A stretch of DNA of 54,046 nt from Tannerellaceae bacterium (GCA_021201865.1 JAJQEE010000068.1:1-54046), one strand, 5' to 3'; counted from the stretch's first letter, positions 9,697 through 19,470 are shown. Notes: generated by a model not told the origin, from the sequence alone. Program-made: numbers and translations.

Positions 9697-10746
9697 ATGT
9701 TATCACAGAATAACCGTTATTTCGCAGATCATTATCATTATAGTGGAGAATTTAATGTTCCGACCACTATCCTTCTGACACGATATAACGGTCAGTTACT
9801 GGAACATGCCAATATTCCTAATCACATTCCTTCGTTTAAGAAATATATAAAAGAAGGATGTATTAACTGGTTTCGGGTAAAAGGGATGAAGGATGCAGAG
9901 GCTATTACACGTATGGTTAGAGAATTCGGTTTGCTGAATCTGGATACCCGGGATATTCTGACTCCTAACCATATTGTTAAAGTGGACATCCGGGAGGACT
10001 GTATTTTTACTGTGATGAATAGTTGTGCATTCAATGCGAGGGGAAGAGTTTATTCTGAACATGTTTGTCTCATTGTAAAGACGAATGTCATTATCTCTTT
10101 TAATGAAAGTGATAGAGAACTTTTCCCCAATGTGGAACATGGTCTCCGGGAAAATATCATGGATATCCGGCATCAGAAAAGTGGGATGCTCTTTGCTTTC
10201 CTGTTGAATGCGATTTTAGGTGACTTTATTGATACAGCCACCAAAGTCGAACGTATGTTAGAGAGAATAGAAGATGTGCTATTGAATCCGTATGCCAGTC
10301 AGAATAATGTCGGGATAAAAATACAAAAGTGCCGGAAAGCCTATTTAATTATCCGTAAAAATACTCAACCTTTAACGGACGAATATGAGAAGCTTATCGG
10401 TGGGAAAGAAGGGATTATTGATGAAAGCTTATTCCCTGTATTCAACGAATTATCCGATCAATTACAATATATCCTTCAGACGGCAAGGAACAGTAATGAT
10501 ATGCTATCCTCGCTGGTGGATCTCTATGTTTCTAAAAATGATTTGAACGCCAATATGGTGATGAAGAGATTGACAGTACTTGCGACTTTATTTATTCCGA
10601 TCACTTTTCTGGTGGGTCTTTGGGGGATGAATTTTGAGTATATGCCGGAACTTCGCTGGAAGTATGGCTACCTGTTTGCCTGGGGATGTATCCTTTTAAG
10701 TCTCGGATTGACCTGGTGGTTGATGAGAAAGAAAAAATGGTTTTAG
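9697..10746 (+). CDS. corA: CorA-family magnesium/divalent cation channel
   Basis: A 349-residue CorA protein: a long cytoplasmic alpha/beta domain followed by two C-terminal membrane helices. The family signature GMNF follows the first helix (about residues 312-315), and a lysine-rich cytoplasmic tail ends the protein. CorA forms a pentamer that lets Mg2+ (sometimes Co2+ or Ni2+) into the cytoplasm. It converges on the NhaP antiporter with only 3 bp between stops. No riboswitch is visible in the short leader. Confidence 0.92.
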   Translation: MLSQNNRYFADHYHYSGEFNVPTTILLTRYNGQLLEHANIPNHIPSFKKYIKEGCINWFRVKGMKDAEAITRMVREFGLLNLDTRDILTPNHIVKVDIREDCIFTVMNSCAFNARGRVYSEHVCLIVKTNVIISFNESDRELFPNVEHGLRENIMDIRHQKSGMLFAFLLNAILGDFIDTATKVERMLERIEDVLLNPYASQNNVGIKIQKCRKAYLIIRKNTQPLTDEYEKLIGGKEGIIDESLFPVFNELSDQLQYILQTARNSNDMLSSLVDLYVSKNDLNANMVMKRLTVLATLFIPITFLVGLWGMNFEYMPELRWKYGYLFAWGCILLSLGLTWWLMRKKKWF

Positions 10747-10749
10747 TTT

Positions 10750-12012
10750 TTATACTTTGATTCGTTTTGCTATTTTTCCAATACTAAGGCCTTGTACAAG
10801 GATGGAGAATACAACCACAAAGTAGGTGATGGCAACGATGGGGTTTCTGTGAGCCGTATCACCAATCGATAGGGCTAAAGCAATAGATACACCTCCCCGT
10901 AAACCACCCCATACCAGGATAAAAAAACTTCCCTCTGAAAACTTCTCCCGGAAAGGGATCACTAAGGTCGGAATTTTGATCGAAATATATCTGGCTATCA
11001 GGACCACTACTATCCCCATCATTCCGCCGGGCCAGTAGAGGTTCAAATTAGGGATCAACAATAATTCAAATCCGATGAGCAGGAATAAGAGAGAGTTCAG
11101 AATCTCATCTATCAATTCCCAAAAAGTTTTCAGGAAATCCGTATGAAGATGGTTTTTTTCGGAGTAAGCTCTTCCTACATTTCCGATCACCACACCGGCG
11201 ATCACCATGGTGAGTGGTCCGGAGATCTCAAGTGTTTGTGAGATTAAGTAAGCCCCGATCACGACGGATAAGGTGATTAGAGCAGATAATTTACCATCCT
11301 CTGCACTTTTCATTGCATAGAATCCCAGGAGTCCTAAAAAAAGACCTACGAACAGTGCCCCGAATATTTCCTGTATGAAAAGAGCAGAAATCGAGAATGC
11401 GGTAATATCTTCCGGATTCTCTTTTCCCAAAGCTACATTATAAATAACAGTAAACAAAACAACGGCTACCCCGTCATTAAAAAGAGCTTCTCCTGTTACT
11501 TTAGTCTCCAGTGATTTTGAAACTTTCGCTTCTTTAAGGATTCCTAATACCGCGATCGGATCCGTAGGGGAGATAAGTGCTCCAAATAGCAGGCAGTAGA
11601 TCAGGGATAGAGGGTTCTGCATATGGAATAAAGGAAGAGAAAATTCAAGCGCGTAATATAAACCGAATCCGACAACAAACGTGGAAATAATAACACTCAG
11701 GGTAGAGAAGACAATAATGGAAAGCTTTTCTTCTTTCAGATTATTAATATTAATTTGTATAGCTCCAGCAAATAGCAGGAAGTATAACATTCCATTCATG
11801 ACCAACTGGGTAAAGTTGATATTGTTGATCAGATGGTAAACGCCCTGTAAGGGCACCGGAGTAAACGCTTCCATCAGAACTAATATAACAGAAAAGATCA
11901 TGGTAATGCCCATAATTCCGATCGTGAACGGCAGTTTCAGAAAACGGTCGTTAATATAGGCAAAAATAGTGGCAATGATAATAAGTATGGAAAATGAGTA
12001 ATATAAGCCCAT
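10750..12012 (-). CDS. Na+/H+ antiporter, NhaP/CPA1 type
   Basis: A 420-residue polytopic inner-membrane protein with about 12 hydrophobic segments. The CPA1 ion-binding motif is seen as SPTDPIAVLG, followed by the conserved acidic block GEALFNDGVAVVLF; GGLRGGVSIALAL near the C-terminus is also typical. It exchanges cytoplasmic Na+ (or K+) for H+ and helps pH and salt homeostasis. No regulatory C-terminal domain is present. The ion preference cannot be read from sequence. Confidence 0.9.
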   Translation of the reverse strand: MGLYYSFSILIIIATIFAYINDRFLKLPFTIGIMGITMIFSVILVLMEAFTPVPLQGVYHLINNINFTQLVMNGMLYFLLFAGAIQININNLKEEKLSIIVFSTLSVIISTFVVGFGLYYALEFSLPLFHMQNPLSLIYCLLFGALISPTDPIAVLGILKEAKVSKSLETKVTGEALFNDGVAVVLFTVIYNVALGKENPEDITAFSISALFIQEIFGALFVGLFLGLLGFYAMKSAEDGKLSALITLSVVIGAYLISQTLEISGPLTMVIAGVVIGNVGRAYSEKNHLHTDFLKTFWELIDEILNSLLFLLIGFELLLIPNLNLYWPGGMMGIVVVLIARYISIKIPTLVIPFREKFSEGSFFILVWGGLRGGVSIALALSIGDTAHRNPIVAITYFVVVFSILVQGLSIGKIAKRIKV

Positions 12013-12105
12013 GATTTCTTTTCTCTGTTAAATACCTGACAATTATTTAACAAGAATTTTTCCGGCTTTGTTGTTCCGGTTTCTCTGAGAAAAGGAGTAA
12101 AAGTA

Positions 12106-12574
12106 TCAGGGCATGATGTGCAAAACTGTTGTATGTTTAAGTTCGTTCAGTACAAAAGAGCTTTGTAACTTCACGATCCCTTTCACTTTCGTGATCTTTT
12201 TCATCACAAACTCATCATATGCTTCCAGATCTTTTACCACTACTTTGAGGAAGAAGTCATGGATACCTCCGATGGAGTAACATTCCATAATTTCATCAAT
12301 CTGTTTAATGTCTTCCAGGAATTGCTGGATGTGCTCTTCGTTATGTACTGCCAGTGAAACGTTACAAAAAACGGTAAGAGGAAGACCTACTTTTTTATGA
12401 TCTATGATAGCTACATAATTTTTTATGTATCCTTCGTTTTCTAATCTTTTGATCCGCTCATAGATAGGTGTTTTTGAAATATGTAACTCTTCAGCGAGTT
12501 CTTTCATATTTACTTTGGCATTTTTTTTGTAGTGCCTGTAGGATCCGGATATCTGTTTTATCTAAGCCTGCCAT
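12106..12574 (-). pseudogene. Lrp/AsnC-family regulator, frameshifted near the start
   Basis: A DNA-binding winged helix (ISKTPIYERIKRLENEGYI) is followed by the RAM ligand-binding domain. The natural ATG at 12574 starts MAGLDKTDIRILQALQK, then an eight-A run (T8 at 12521-12528 on the plus strand) throws the frame off. Seven A restores NAKVNMKELAEEL and a protein of about 156 residues. It is divergent from the EamA exporter at 12734, an arrangement in which the Lrp protein commonly controls the exporter. A -7 box TATATTTG is at 12646-12639. The shift is probably a sequencing error. Confidence 0.85.
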
Positions 12575-12627
12575 AGTAATTTTTCCTGTTTAGAAAGATA
12601 AAAATGGGTTTTGTTGGAAATTTTTCC

Positions 12628-12705
12628 CTATATATTCTCAAATATAGGAATATTATCTTATTTGTTTCTGATTTATAGGATATATTTCTAAACTCTATAC
12701 CTTTG
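12628..12705. promoter_or_regulatory. Divergent Lrp/EamA promoter region
   Basis: The minus-strand -7 box TATATTTG lies at 12646-12639 and the plus-strand -7 box TACCTTTG at 12698-12705. Between and around them the motif TATAGGA repeats (12643-12649 and 12675-12681) and appears inverted as CCCTATATA (12627-12635), plausible Lrp contacts. Binding is inferred from the arrangement only. Confidence 0.45.
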
Positions 12706-12733
12706 TCATGATATTCATCTTATCAAACACTAT

Positions 12734-13644
12734 ATGAAAACAGCAGAACTGAACCCTCATACCCGGGGGATCACAAAAACTTTCTGGTATCATCTGATGG
12801 CCATCCTCACCGTTTCAATCTGGGGCACTACGTTTGTATCGACCAAAGTATTGATCAATTATGGGATGACTCCGGTGGAAATCCTGTTCTACCGTTTTCT
12901 GCTGGCCTACTGCTGTATCTGGTTTATCTCTCCCCGCCGCCTGTTTGCAAAGAGCTGGAAAGATGAAGGATTATTCATTTTGTGTGGTCTTTGCGGGGGA
13001 TCGCTCTATTTTGTTTCCGAAAATACGGCGTTGGGGATTACCCTGGCATCGAATGTTTCCCTGATCATATGTACGACTCCGATTATGACCGCTTTTATCC
13101 TCTACCTTTTGCGAAAGACTGAGACCTTGACCCGGAATCTGCTTCTGGGCTCTTTTATGGCTTTGGGAGGGGTGGCTTTAGTGGTTTTCAATGGTAGTTT
13201 TATTTTAAAGATCAGTCCTTTAGGAGATCTCCTGACCTTGTTTGCCGCTTTGATGTGGGCGTTTTACTGCCTGATCCTTAAACGGCTGGATAGCCGTTAT
13301 CCGACTTTACTGATTACTCGGAAAGTCTTTTTTATGGAGTAGTAACCTTAATTCCTTTTCTCCCTTTTTATCCGGTCCGGTTTGAAACTTCTATTTTATT
13401 TCAGCCGGTGGTTCTCGTCAATCTGCTGTTCCTGGGCTTCATTGCTTCCATGGTTTGTTTTATTATGTGGAATATGGCAGTGAAACAGTTAGGAGCTGTT
13501 TATACGACCAATTATATCTATATTGTTCCACTGGTTACCCTCGTAACCTCTGCTTTGATCATTGATGAAAAGATTACCTGGATCGCCTTGATAGGATGTA
13601 CGCTGATCCTTTGTGGAGTTTATCTGGCAGAAAGGAAAAAATAA
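12734..13644 (+). pseudogene. EamA/DMT-family metabolite exporter, frameshifted in a T6 run
   Basis: A drug/metabolite transporter of about 303 residues with ten hydrophobic helices in two EamA repeats. The first 203 codons end at 13342 after KVFFME. Adding one T to the T6 at 13328-13333 changes this to KVFFYGVVTLIPFLPFYP and continues in frame to 13644 through the second repeat (SMVCFIMWNMAVKQLGA). Such proteins export amino acids or related small molecules. The divergent Lrp regulator supports an amino-acid-related substrate, by inference. The break is probably a sequencing error. Confidence 0.85.
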
Positions 13645-13688
13645 ACAAATAAGAGGAAGGCTTGTTTTATTGTAATAAATAACAGGAC

Positions 13689-15470
13689 ATGTCTTTATCT
13701 CAATTGTTTTTAAATATTGCGCCTTATGTAAAACCATACCGCTGGTTAGTTGTACTGACTCTGATTCTGACACTTATCGGTTCTTTTATCGCACAGGTAA
13801 ATGCCTGGGTTTTACGGTATACGGTAGATCAGATCAGTAACCTTTTGCAGGATGGGAAAGGATTACCGGAGGGAATGTCTATCCTTGTTTTTATTTCAGT
13901 GGTCCTGATCAGTAAAGAAATCCTGAACTCCTTTATCACCTTCGGACAGAACTATTACGGAGAAAAGCTCCGGATCTTTGTTTCCCGGGACCTGGCACAA
14001 AAGGTGGTGGATAAGATTCTGACCTATAAACTTGCCTTCTATACTTCCGGAGGAAATCAACCGGGTAAACTTCAGATACGGATTGACCGGGGAATTGAAA
14101 GTATTACCCGGATGGTACAGAACTTTTTTATAGATATCCTTCCGCTTTTCGCCAGTTCGATTGTTGCGTTGATCATGATGTTCAATGCTAATTTTTATGT
14201 CGGACTGGTCGGGTTGTGTAATGTCCCTTTCTATTTCTATGTGAGTGTTCTGCAAGCCAATAAACTGAAAGGGGCTCGCCGGAGTATCCGGGAATTAAGA
14301 GAGAATAAGAGCCAGGGTATATTAGGGATATTGGAGTCTATTACCGTTATCAAATCTTTTATCCGGGAAGATATTGAAAGTGAGAAGCAGTTAGGCTTAC
14401 AGTTATCCCTGACAGCCGCACAGCTGCGTACACGGAAGATCAGCTTCCTGTTTGACGGGATCAAAAGTTTCATCGAACAGATAGGGGTCGTATTGATCAT
14501 TATTCTGACAGCCTATTTTGTGTTGACGGGTGTTATGACGATCGGTGCGATCATGTTCCATATCCTTCTTTTTAATAATGTCACAGCTCCGATCCGGCAG
14601 TTACATCGTATTTATGATCAGATGAATGATGCTCTGATCTATTCGGAAGGCTTCTTTGATATTCTGAAAGCGGATGAGCAGACCGAGCAATCCGGAAATT
14701 ATCTTTCTCCGAAAGTAGAGGGCAAGTTCAATCTCCGGAATGTCTATTTTACCTATCCGGATAATGAGGAACCCACTTTGTTCAATATCAATATGGATAT
14801 CCTTCCCGGCAGGATCACTGCGTTGGTTGGATTGTCGGGTGCCGGAAAAAGTACCCTGATCAATCTCTTAGACAAATTCTATCATCCGGATTCCGGGGAT
14901 ATACTGCTGGATGATGTCTCTTTAGAAGAGTATGATACGGAATTCCTGCGGGATAATATCGGGCTGGTGCTCCAAAAGAATCATATCTTTAATGGAACGG
15001 TGGAGGAGAATATCCGGTATGGTAATCCAAATGCTACTTTTGAAGAGGTGATGGAAGCGGCCAAACAGTCTTATATTCATGATCAGATTATGTCCTTACC
15101 TCATAAATATGACACCTCTGCACTCACTCTATCGGGTGGGCAACAGCAGAAAATAGCTATTGCCCGTATGTTTTTAAAGAACCCGCCGATCATCTTTCTG
15201 GATGAACCGACTGCCAGCTTAGATGCAATTTCTACCGAACAAATCAAAAATAGCCTGGATGCGATCAAGAAAAATCGAACAGTGATTATTATTTCACATA
15301 GTATTTCCCAGATCATAGATTCGGATATTATTTATGTGATGAAAGAAGGACATGTGATTGAGCGGGGTACGCATGAGAACCTGTACCGGATGGAAGGAAC
15401 CTATAAAGAGATCTTCGATGCCATGGCACGAAGCCTGAATATCGATAAAATCTCTAAAACGTTGGAATAG
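13689..15470 (+). CDS. ABC-type exporter, fused membrane and ATPase domains
   Basis: A 593-residue half-transporter that should work as a dimer. The N-terminal membrane domain has six helices (about residues 15-310). The ATPase domain has Walker A GLSGAGKST, the signature LSGGQQQKIAIARM, Walker B IIFLDEP and the switch histidine in IIISHS. The order matches MsbA/MdlB-type exporters; lipid, peptide or drug substrates cannot be told apart. It follows the EamA gene by 44 bp and may be co-transcribed. Confidence 0.9.
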   Translation: MSLSQLFLNIAPYVKPYRWLVVLTLILTLIGSFIAQVNAWVLRYTVDQISNLLQDGKGLPEGMSILVFISVVLISKEILNSFITFGQNYYGEKLRIFVSRDLAQKVVDKILTYKLAFYTSGGNQPGKLQIRIDRGIESITRMVQNFFIDILPLFASSIVALIMMFNANFYVGLVGLCNVPFYFYVSVLQANKLKGARRSIRELRENKSQGILGILESITVIKSFIREDIESEKQLGLQLSLTAAQLRTRKISFLFDGIKSFIEQIGVVLIIILTAYFVLTGVMTIGAIMFHILLFNNVTAPIRQLHRIYDQMNDALIYSEGFFDILKADEQTEQSGNYLSPKVEGKFNLRNVYFTYPDNEEPTLFNINMDILPGRITALVGLSGAGKSTLINLLDKFYHPDSGDILLDDVSLEEYDTEFLRDNIGLVLQKNHIFNGTVEENIRYGNPNATFEEVMEAAKQSYIHDQIMSLPHKYDTSALTLSGGQQQKIAIARMFLKNPPIIFLDEPTASLDAISTEQIKNSLDAIKKNRTVIIISHSISQIIDSDIIYVMKEGHVIERGTHENLYRMEGTYKEIFDAMARSLNIDKISKTLE

Positions 15471-15551
15471 AGAGTTGTTTCCAAGCTTTACTGATTTGGG
15501 ACATCGTGTAAAATATCTAAACTTTTCATACCTCATTAAACTATTTATATC

Positions 15552-15559
15552 TACTTTTG
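15552..15559 (+). promoter_or_regulatory. -7 promoter box of the secreted Ser/Thr-rich protein
   Basis: TACTTTTG matches TAnnTTTG, about 89 bases before the ATG at 15648. No clear -33 TTG is seen. Confidence 0.35.
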
Positions 15560-15647
15560 TCGATGAAGTAACGACCTTAGTCGATTTAAGTTGTGGGAGA
15601 TAGCAAACCCTATTAATTTTATGAATGAAAAAAGAAAGGAAAGAGGA

Positions 15648-16532
15648 ATGAAAAAAGTATGGATGTTTTTAAGCCTTTTTGTATGTTTAGGGTTCATTAG
15701 CCCGGTCGTAGCCCAGCATGTAAGTGTGAATGTAAATATAAATCTGGATAGACAACCCGCCTGGGGTCCTGTAGGATATGATTGTGTTGATTTTTACTAC
15801 TTCCCGGATATAAATATCTACTATGATATCAATTATGCAATGTTCTACTATCCATCCGGAAGAAGATGGATCGCTAGCCGGTATTTACCGGTGAAATATG
15901 CACGCTATGATCTGTATGCCATGTATAAAGTGCCTTTGATCAATGAAGTGGACCCGTGGTTATATAACAGGAACCATAAAAGGATGTATGCCCACTACAG
16001 AGGCTATTCCAATCAGGTCGTGATTTATTATGCAACAGATAACCGGTATGTGAACTACAGACAGAACCATGTGCACTGGATTGATCCGGGCGTAACGGTT
16101 AAAAACAATATGAGTAATAAGAGGGTGACGACCAGCGGTATAAGTAATCGGGGGACCACCACTCCTACGACGACTAACCGGACGACGACTAATAGTGGAA
16201 GTAACCGGAGCACAACGACCACTACCAATAAGAATGCAAGTAACAGAAGTACAACTAATCCAACTACTAACAATAACAAGACAACGACTACCAATCGTTC
16301 TACAAATAATAGTAGCAGCAGAAGTACAACAACTAACAGCTCAACCAGTGGTAGCAGCAGTACCAGAAGCACGACGACCAATAGTTCTTCGGGCAATAGT
16401 AGCAGAACCTCAACCAACAGCTCTGTAAATAGTAGTAATAGGACATCAACAAAAAGCGATAACAATAGTTCTACTACAAAGAGTAGTACCAGAAGTTCTT
16501 CCGGTAGTAGCTCCAGCCGGTCATCAAGATAA
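15648..16532 (+). CDS. Secreted protein with a Ser/Thr/Asn-rich tail
   Basis: A 294-residue exported protein. ATG 15648 begins a clean signal peptide (MKKVWMFLSLFVCLGF, cleaved near AQH) and follows a purine-rich GGAAAGAGGA; an upstream in-frame ATG adds only a charged extension. A folded, tyrosine-rich domain of about 130 residues resembles a widespread Bacteroidetes periplasmic family with a YYFPDINIYYD-type block. The last 130 or so residues are almost only Ser, Thr, Asn, Arg and Gly in low-complexity runs, suggesting a disordered, possibly glycosylated, extracellular tail. Function is unknown. Confidence 0.75.
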   Translation: MKKVWMFLSLFVCLGFISPVVAQHVSVNVNINLDRQPAWGPVGYDCVDFYYFPDINIYYDINYAMFYYPSGRRWIASRYLPVKYARYDLYAMYKVPLINEVDPWLYNRNHKRMYAHYRGYSNQVVIYYATDNRYVNYRQNHVHWIDPGVTVKNNMSNKRVTTSGISNRGTTTPTTTNRTTTNSGSNRSTTTTTNKNASNRSTTNPTTNNNKTTTTNRSTNNSSSRSTTTNSSTSGSSSTRSTTTNSSSGNSSRTSTNSSVNSSNRTSTKSDNNSSTTKSSTRSSSGSSSSRSSR

Positions 16533-16584
16533 AAAAGAGTAGTTAAGGCAAAAGATTGTTGATTATCATTTTCATCGCAAAAGG

Positions 16585-16615
16585 AAAAGCCACCTCTTCA
16601 GTAAGGGTGGCTTTT
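16585..16615 (+). terminator. Rho-independent terminator
   Basis: A 10-bp stem AAAAGCCACC / GGTGGCTTTT (16585-16594 with 16606-16615) is followed by a T run; it ends the transcript of the secreted Ser/Thr-rich gene. Confidence 0.85.
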
Positions 16616-16680
16616 TTGTAAACTTTTCTTTTGCCGGGATGTTTGGATAATGATATATACTTTATTAAACACCATATATT

Positions 16681-17025
16681 ATGCACAAATTAATGATGAT
16701 TTTGTTTTTCTGCAGTTTATTGATTTCCTGTAACCAGCCGGAAAATGTAGAAAATTTAGTAGTGGCTTCCAGTACGGTTGACTGTATAGGAGTAGGTCCT
16801 CAGAAGTGTCTGTTGGTGAAGTCGGAAGGCGAAACAGACTGGACTTTCCTGTATAGTGGCATTGAAGGATTTAACTATCAGCCCGGATATGAGTATTTAT
16901 TAAAAGTACGTAAGGAAGAGGTGGAGAATCCGGCGGCAGATCAATCCTCTATCCGCTATGTATTAGTAAAAGAAATTTCCAGAGAGATGAAAACCTCTGA
17001 AAATATGCCCCTGCTTCCTTTATGA
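16681..17025 (+). CDS. DUF4377 lipoprotein
   Basis: A 114-residue lipoprotein. The signal peptide ends at LLISC with the lipidated cysteine at residue 17. The mature part has the DUF4377 pattern, a Cys-x-Gly-x-Gly-Pro-x-x-Cys-Leu-x-Val block, a WTFLYSGIEGF block and a Y-x-LxV block. Related domains occur next to META-type heat-shock domains, but none is present here. The biochemical role is unknown. The gene stands alone between two terminators. Confidence 0.75.
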   Translation: MHKLMMILFFCSLLISCNQPENVENLVVASSTVDCIGVGPQKCLLVKSEGETDWTFLYSGIEGFNYQPGYEYLLKVRKEEVENPAADQSSIRYVLVKEISREMKTSENMPLLPL

Positions 17026-17032
17026 ACAGAAA

Positions 17033-17059
17033 TAAAGGTGGCTAACACCGCCACCTTTA
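17033..17059. terminator. Bidirectional terminator
   Basis: A stem of 10 bp (TAAAGGTGGC with GCCACCTTTA) and a 7-base loop sit between the convergent DUF4377 and acetylxylan esterase genes. Confidence 0.75.
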
Positions 17060-17067
17060 ACTCCTAT

Positions 17068-18354
17068 TTATTTATTCAATATCTTATTAATAAACGCTCT
17101 TTGTGCGATATGTTGCTCCGGAAAGGTCCAGTGGCCGGTTTCCAGATACAGATCTAACTCTTTCTCTCCCGGTATCACATTGTAGGCGGCATACATGGAA
17201 GTAGGAGGGCAAACCACATCATTATATCCCCAGCAATACCAGCCCGGAACCTGTACGCGGCGGGCAAAATTCACCACATCAAAGTAAGCCAGTGTTTCCA
17301 CTTCATTAGCAGCCGGTTTTCTGTTCTGAAAGTAGTGAGGCCACCCGCCGGCACGATTATTCAGGTAGCCGGCATAATCACACATCGCCGGATAGAAGGC
17401 AGCAAGGAATTTGATACGTGGATCCAGACCTGCCGTAACGATAGACAAAGCTCCTCCCTGGCTACCACCGGTTACGCCTACTGTCTGTCCGTCAAATTCG
17501 GGTAGCTGGTAAATGAAATCAACAGCACGGACACAACCGGAATAGACCCTTTTGTAATAGTGTGCATCCCGGTCATTCATATTGAAGAAGAAATATCCGC
17601 TTAAAGGACCGTCATTCAGGTTATTGTAAATATCCTGAGGCTGATTGACAGGAATACCATGGATACCGATCTCCAGACAGATCACGTCATCTCCATAGCT
17701 ACTTCCCTGGTAAGGACGTATGCCTGCACCGGGAACCTGGAGGATAGCCGGATATTTACCCGGTTTCTTAGGAGTTGTCAGGATGCCATAGATACGGGAT
17801 CCCTGTTTCTCATTCTGAAAACTCACATGATAAACATGGAGTGCTTCTGTACACCTTTCCGGGATCAGGACCATTTTAGGGTCCAGCTTGACTTTCCGTG
17901 CTTCCTCGATGGTGTTTTTCCAGAACGTGTCGAAATCAGCCGGGTCTTTTGTGGTGGGCTGAATACGGGATTCATCATAGGCAACTGTGGCCAGCCCTTC
18001 ATAATTTCTACCATCCACCCTGGCCACGACACGGCAACGCAGGAATCCCGGCACTTTCATGGAGGATTTCAGGGTTAGTTTTCCATCTTTCAGCAGTACA
18101 TTCTCTTTCTTCTCCGTGGGAAAGTATTCCGGACCTAATTCATAATCCACGACCACGTCTTTCAACAGATTTTCATTTTTAAAGACCTGAATCGTAAAAG
18201 TCGCCGGTTGTCCGGATGAATATTTCCAATCTGTCCGGTCCGGTGAGACCATCACAGTTACCACACTGTGGTAAGGAGGATTCTGAGCTTCCACTTGCAA
18301 AGCAGGCAATAGGAATACCATCAGAAAACATACATGTAATAGGATTCTTTTCAT
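17068..18354 (-). CDS. Acetylxylan esterase / cephalosporin-C deacetylase (CE7-like)
   Basis: A 428-residue secreted alpha/beta hydrolase. Signal peptide about 1-23 (ends VEAQ), then an N-terminal Ig-like domain of about 100 residues, then the AXE1 catalytic domain. The nucleophile serine is in GVTGGSQGGALSIV; the catalytic acid is probably the Asp in WGYNDVVCP and the histidine is in GHWTFPE. Family members remove acetyl groups from xylooligosaccharides and other small acetylated molecules. No xylanase gene lies nearby, so the natural substrate is open. Confidence 0.88.
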   Translation of the reverse strand: MKRILLHVCFLMVFLLPALQVEAQNPPYHSVVTVMVSPDRTDWKYSSGQPATFTIQVFKNENLLKDVVVDYELGPEYFPTEKKENVLLKDGKLTLKSSMKVPGFLRCRVVARVDGRNYEGLATVAYDESRIQPTTKDPADFDTFWKNTIEEARKVKLDPKMVLIPERCTEALHVYHVSFQNEKQGSRIYGILTTPKKPGKYPAILQVPGAGIRPYQGSSYGDDVICLEIGIHGIPVNQPQDIYNNLNDGPLSGYFFFNMNDRDAHYYKRVYSGCVRAVDFIYQLPEFDGQTVGVTGGSQGGALSIVTAGLDPRIKFLAAFYPAMCDYAGYLNNRAGGWPHYFQNRKPAANEVETLAYFDVVNFARRVQVPGWYCWGYNDVVCPPTSMYAAYNVIPGEKELDLYLETGHWTFPEQHIAQRAFINKILNK

Positions 18355-18387
18355 ACAGTGATTTTTATTAGTGGTTTTAATAATAAA

Positions 18388-18469
18388 GGAGTCAAGTAGT
18401 CAAAGAAGTTAAGGAGTAAATAGTATTTTCTTTCTAATGAACTACTTACTATTAGACTACTCTGACTCC
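18388..18469. repeat. Dispersed palindromic element, copy 1
   Basis: Outer arms GGAGTCaaGTAGTC (18388-18401) and GACTACtctGACTCC (18455-18469) plus an inner pair AATAGTA (18419-18425) with TACTATT (18447-18453). It lies about 27 bp after the argF' stop in that gene's direction. Its sequence is closely related to the element at 34818-34883, with matched changes in both arms. Confidence 0.65.
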
Positions 18470-18495
18470 AGCGAACAGTTGCATCGTAACTGTTC

Positions 18496-19449
18496 TTACA
18501 AACTCATCAGCATTTTTTTCAATACGGTTTGTGCAGAGATCTCCCGGTTAGCGGCTTCCTGGATTACAATGCTCTGTGGACTTTCGATTACATCATCTGT
18601 TACGATCATGTTTCGTCTTACCGGAAGGCAATGCATAAAATAGGCATTGTTGGTAAGTACCATTTTTTCTGTGTCTACTGTCCAGCTACGATCTGTGCTC
18701 AAGATCTTGCCATAGTTAGGATCTGTATAGGCTGCCCAGTTTTTGGCATAAATAAAGTCAGCTCCTTCAAATGCTTTTTTCTGGTCATATTCTACGCAGG
18801 CATTTCCTACGAATGCCGGGTCCAGTTCATAACCTTCCGGATGAGTGATCACAAACTCGTAGTCTGTGGCGTTCATCCATTCTGCAAAACTATTCGGGAC
18901 AGCTTGTGGAAGTGCTTTAGGATGAGGGGCCCAGGTCAAAACAACTTTTGGACGGGCTGTTTTTTTGTACTCTTCGATGGTGATCAGATCCGCAAAACTT
19001 TGTAACGGGTGGCGGGTGGCTGCTTCCATACTGAATACCGGACGCCCGGAATACCGGATAAACTGATTGATGATCAGTTCGTTGTAATCCTCTTCCTTGT
19101 TTTCAAAACGGGCAAAAGAACGAACTCCGATTATATCACAATAGCAACCCATCACAGGAATAGCTTCCAACAGGTGTTCCGGTTTATCTCCATCCATGAT
19201 CACACCCCGTTCTGTTTCCAGTTTCCAGGCTCCCTGGTTCACATCCAGCACCATCGTGTTCATGCCAAGATTCATGGCTGCTTTCTGAGTACTCAGGCGG
19301 GTTCTCAGACTGGAATTGAAGAATATCATCAATAAGGTTTTATTTTTACCTAACCCGGTGAATTGAAAACGATCTTTTTTTATTTCAAAAGCCTCTTTCA
19401 GGGCTTGTTGTAAATCTCCTAAGTCTTGTACGCAAGTGAAATTTCTCAT
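18496..19449 (-). CDS. argF': N-succinyl-L-ornithine carbamoyltransferase
   Basis: A 317-residue transcarbamylase of the Bacteroidetes type that carbamoylates N-succinylornithine in arginine synthesis, using carbamoyl phosphate. The carbamoyl-phosphate motif appears as FNSSLRTR (STRTR in classic enzymes) and the second-substrate motif as HCLP. Residue 90 is proline (DKPEH); a proline at this position distinguishes the succinyl-specific Bacteroides enzyme from acetylornithine enzymes, which have glutamate in this region. It follows proA by 21 bp, so arginine and proline synthesis are coupled in one operon. Confidence 0.93.
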   Translation of the reverse strand: MRNFTCVQDLGDLQQALKEAFEIKKDRFQFTGLGKNKTLLMIFFNSSLRTRLSTQKAAMNLGMNTMVLDVNQGAWKLETERGVIMDGDKPEHLLEAIPVMGCYCDIIGVRSFARFENKEEDYNELIINQFIRYSGRPVFSMEAATRHPLQSFADLITIEEYKKTARPKVVLTWAPHPKALPQAVPNSFAEWMNATDYEFVITHPEGYELDPAFVGNACVEYDQKKAFEGADFIYAKNWAAYTDPNYGKILSTDRSWTVDTEKMVLTNNAYFMHCLPVRRNMIVTDDVIESPQSIVIQEAANREISAQTVLKKMLMSL

Positions 19450-19470
19450 CTGATTGAACTATTTTATTTT

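Noticed and set aside
16055..16465. Minus-strand leucine/valine-rich frame inside the Ser/Thr-rich gene
   Set aside because: It is the antisense of a repetitive Ser/Thr/Asn tail, whose codons read as leucine and valine in reverse.
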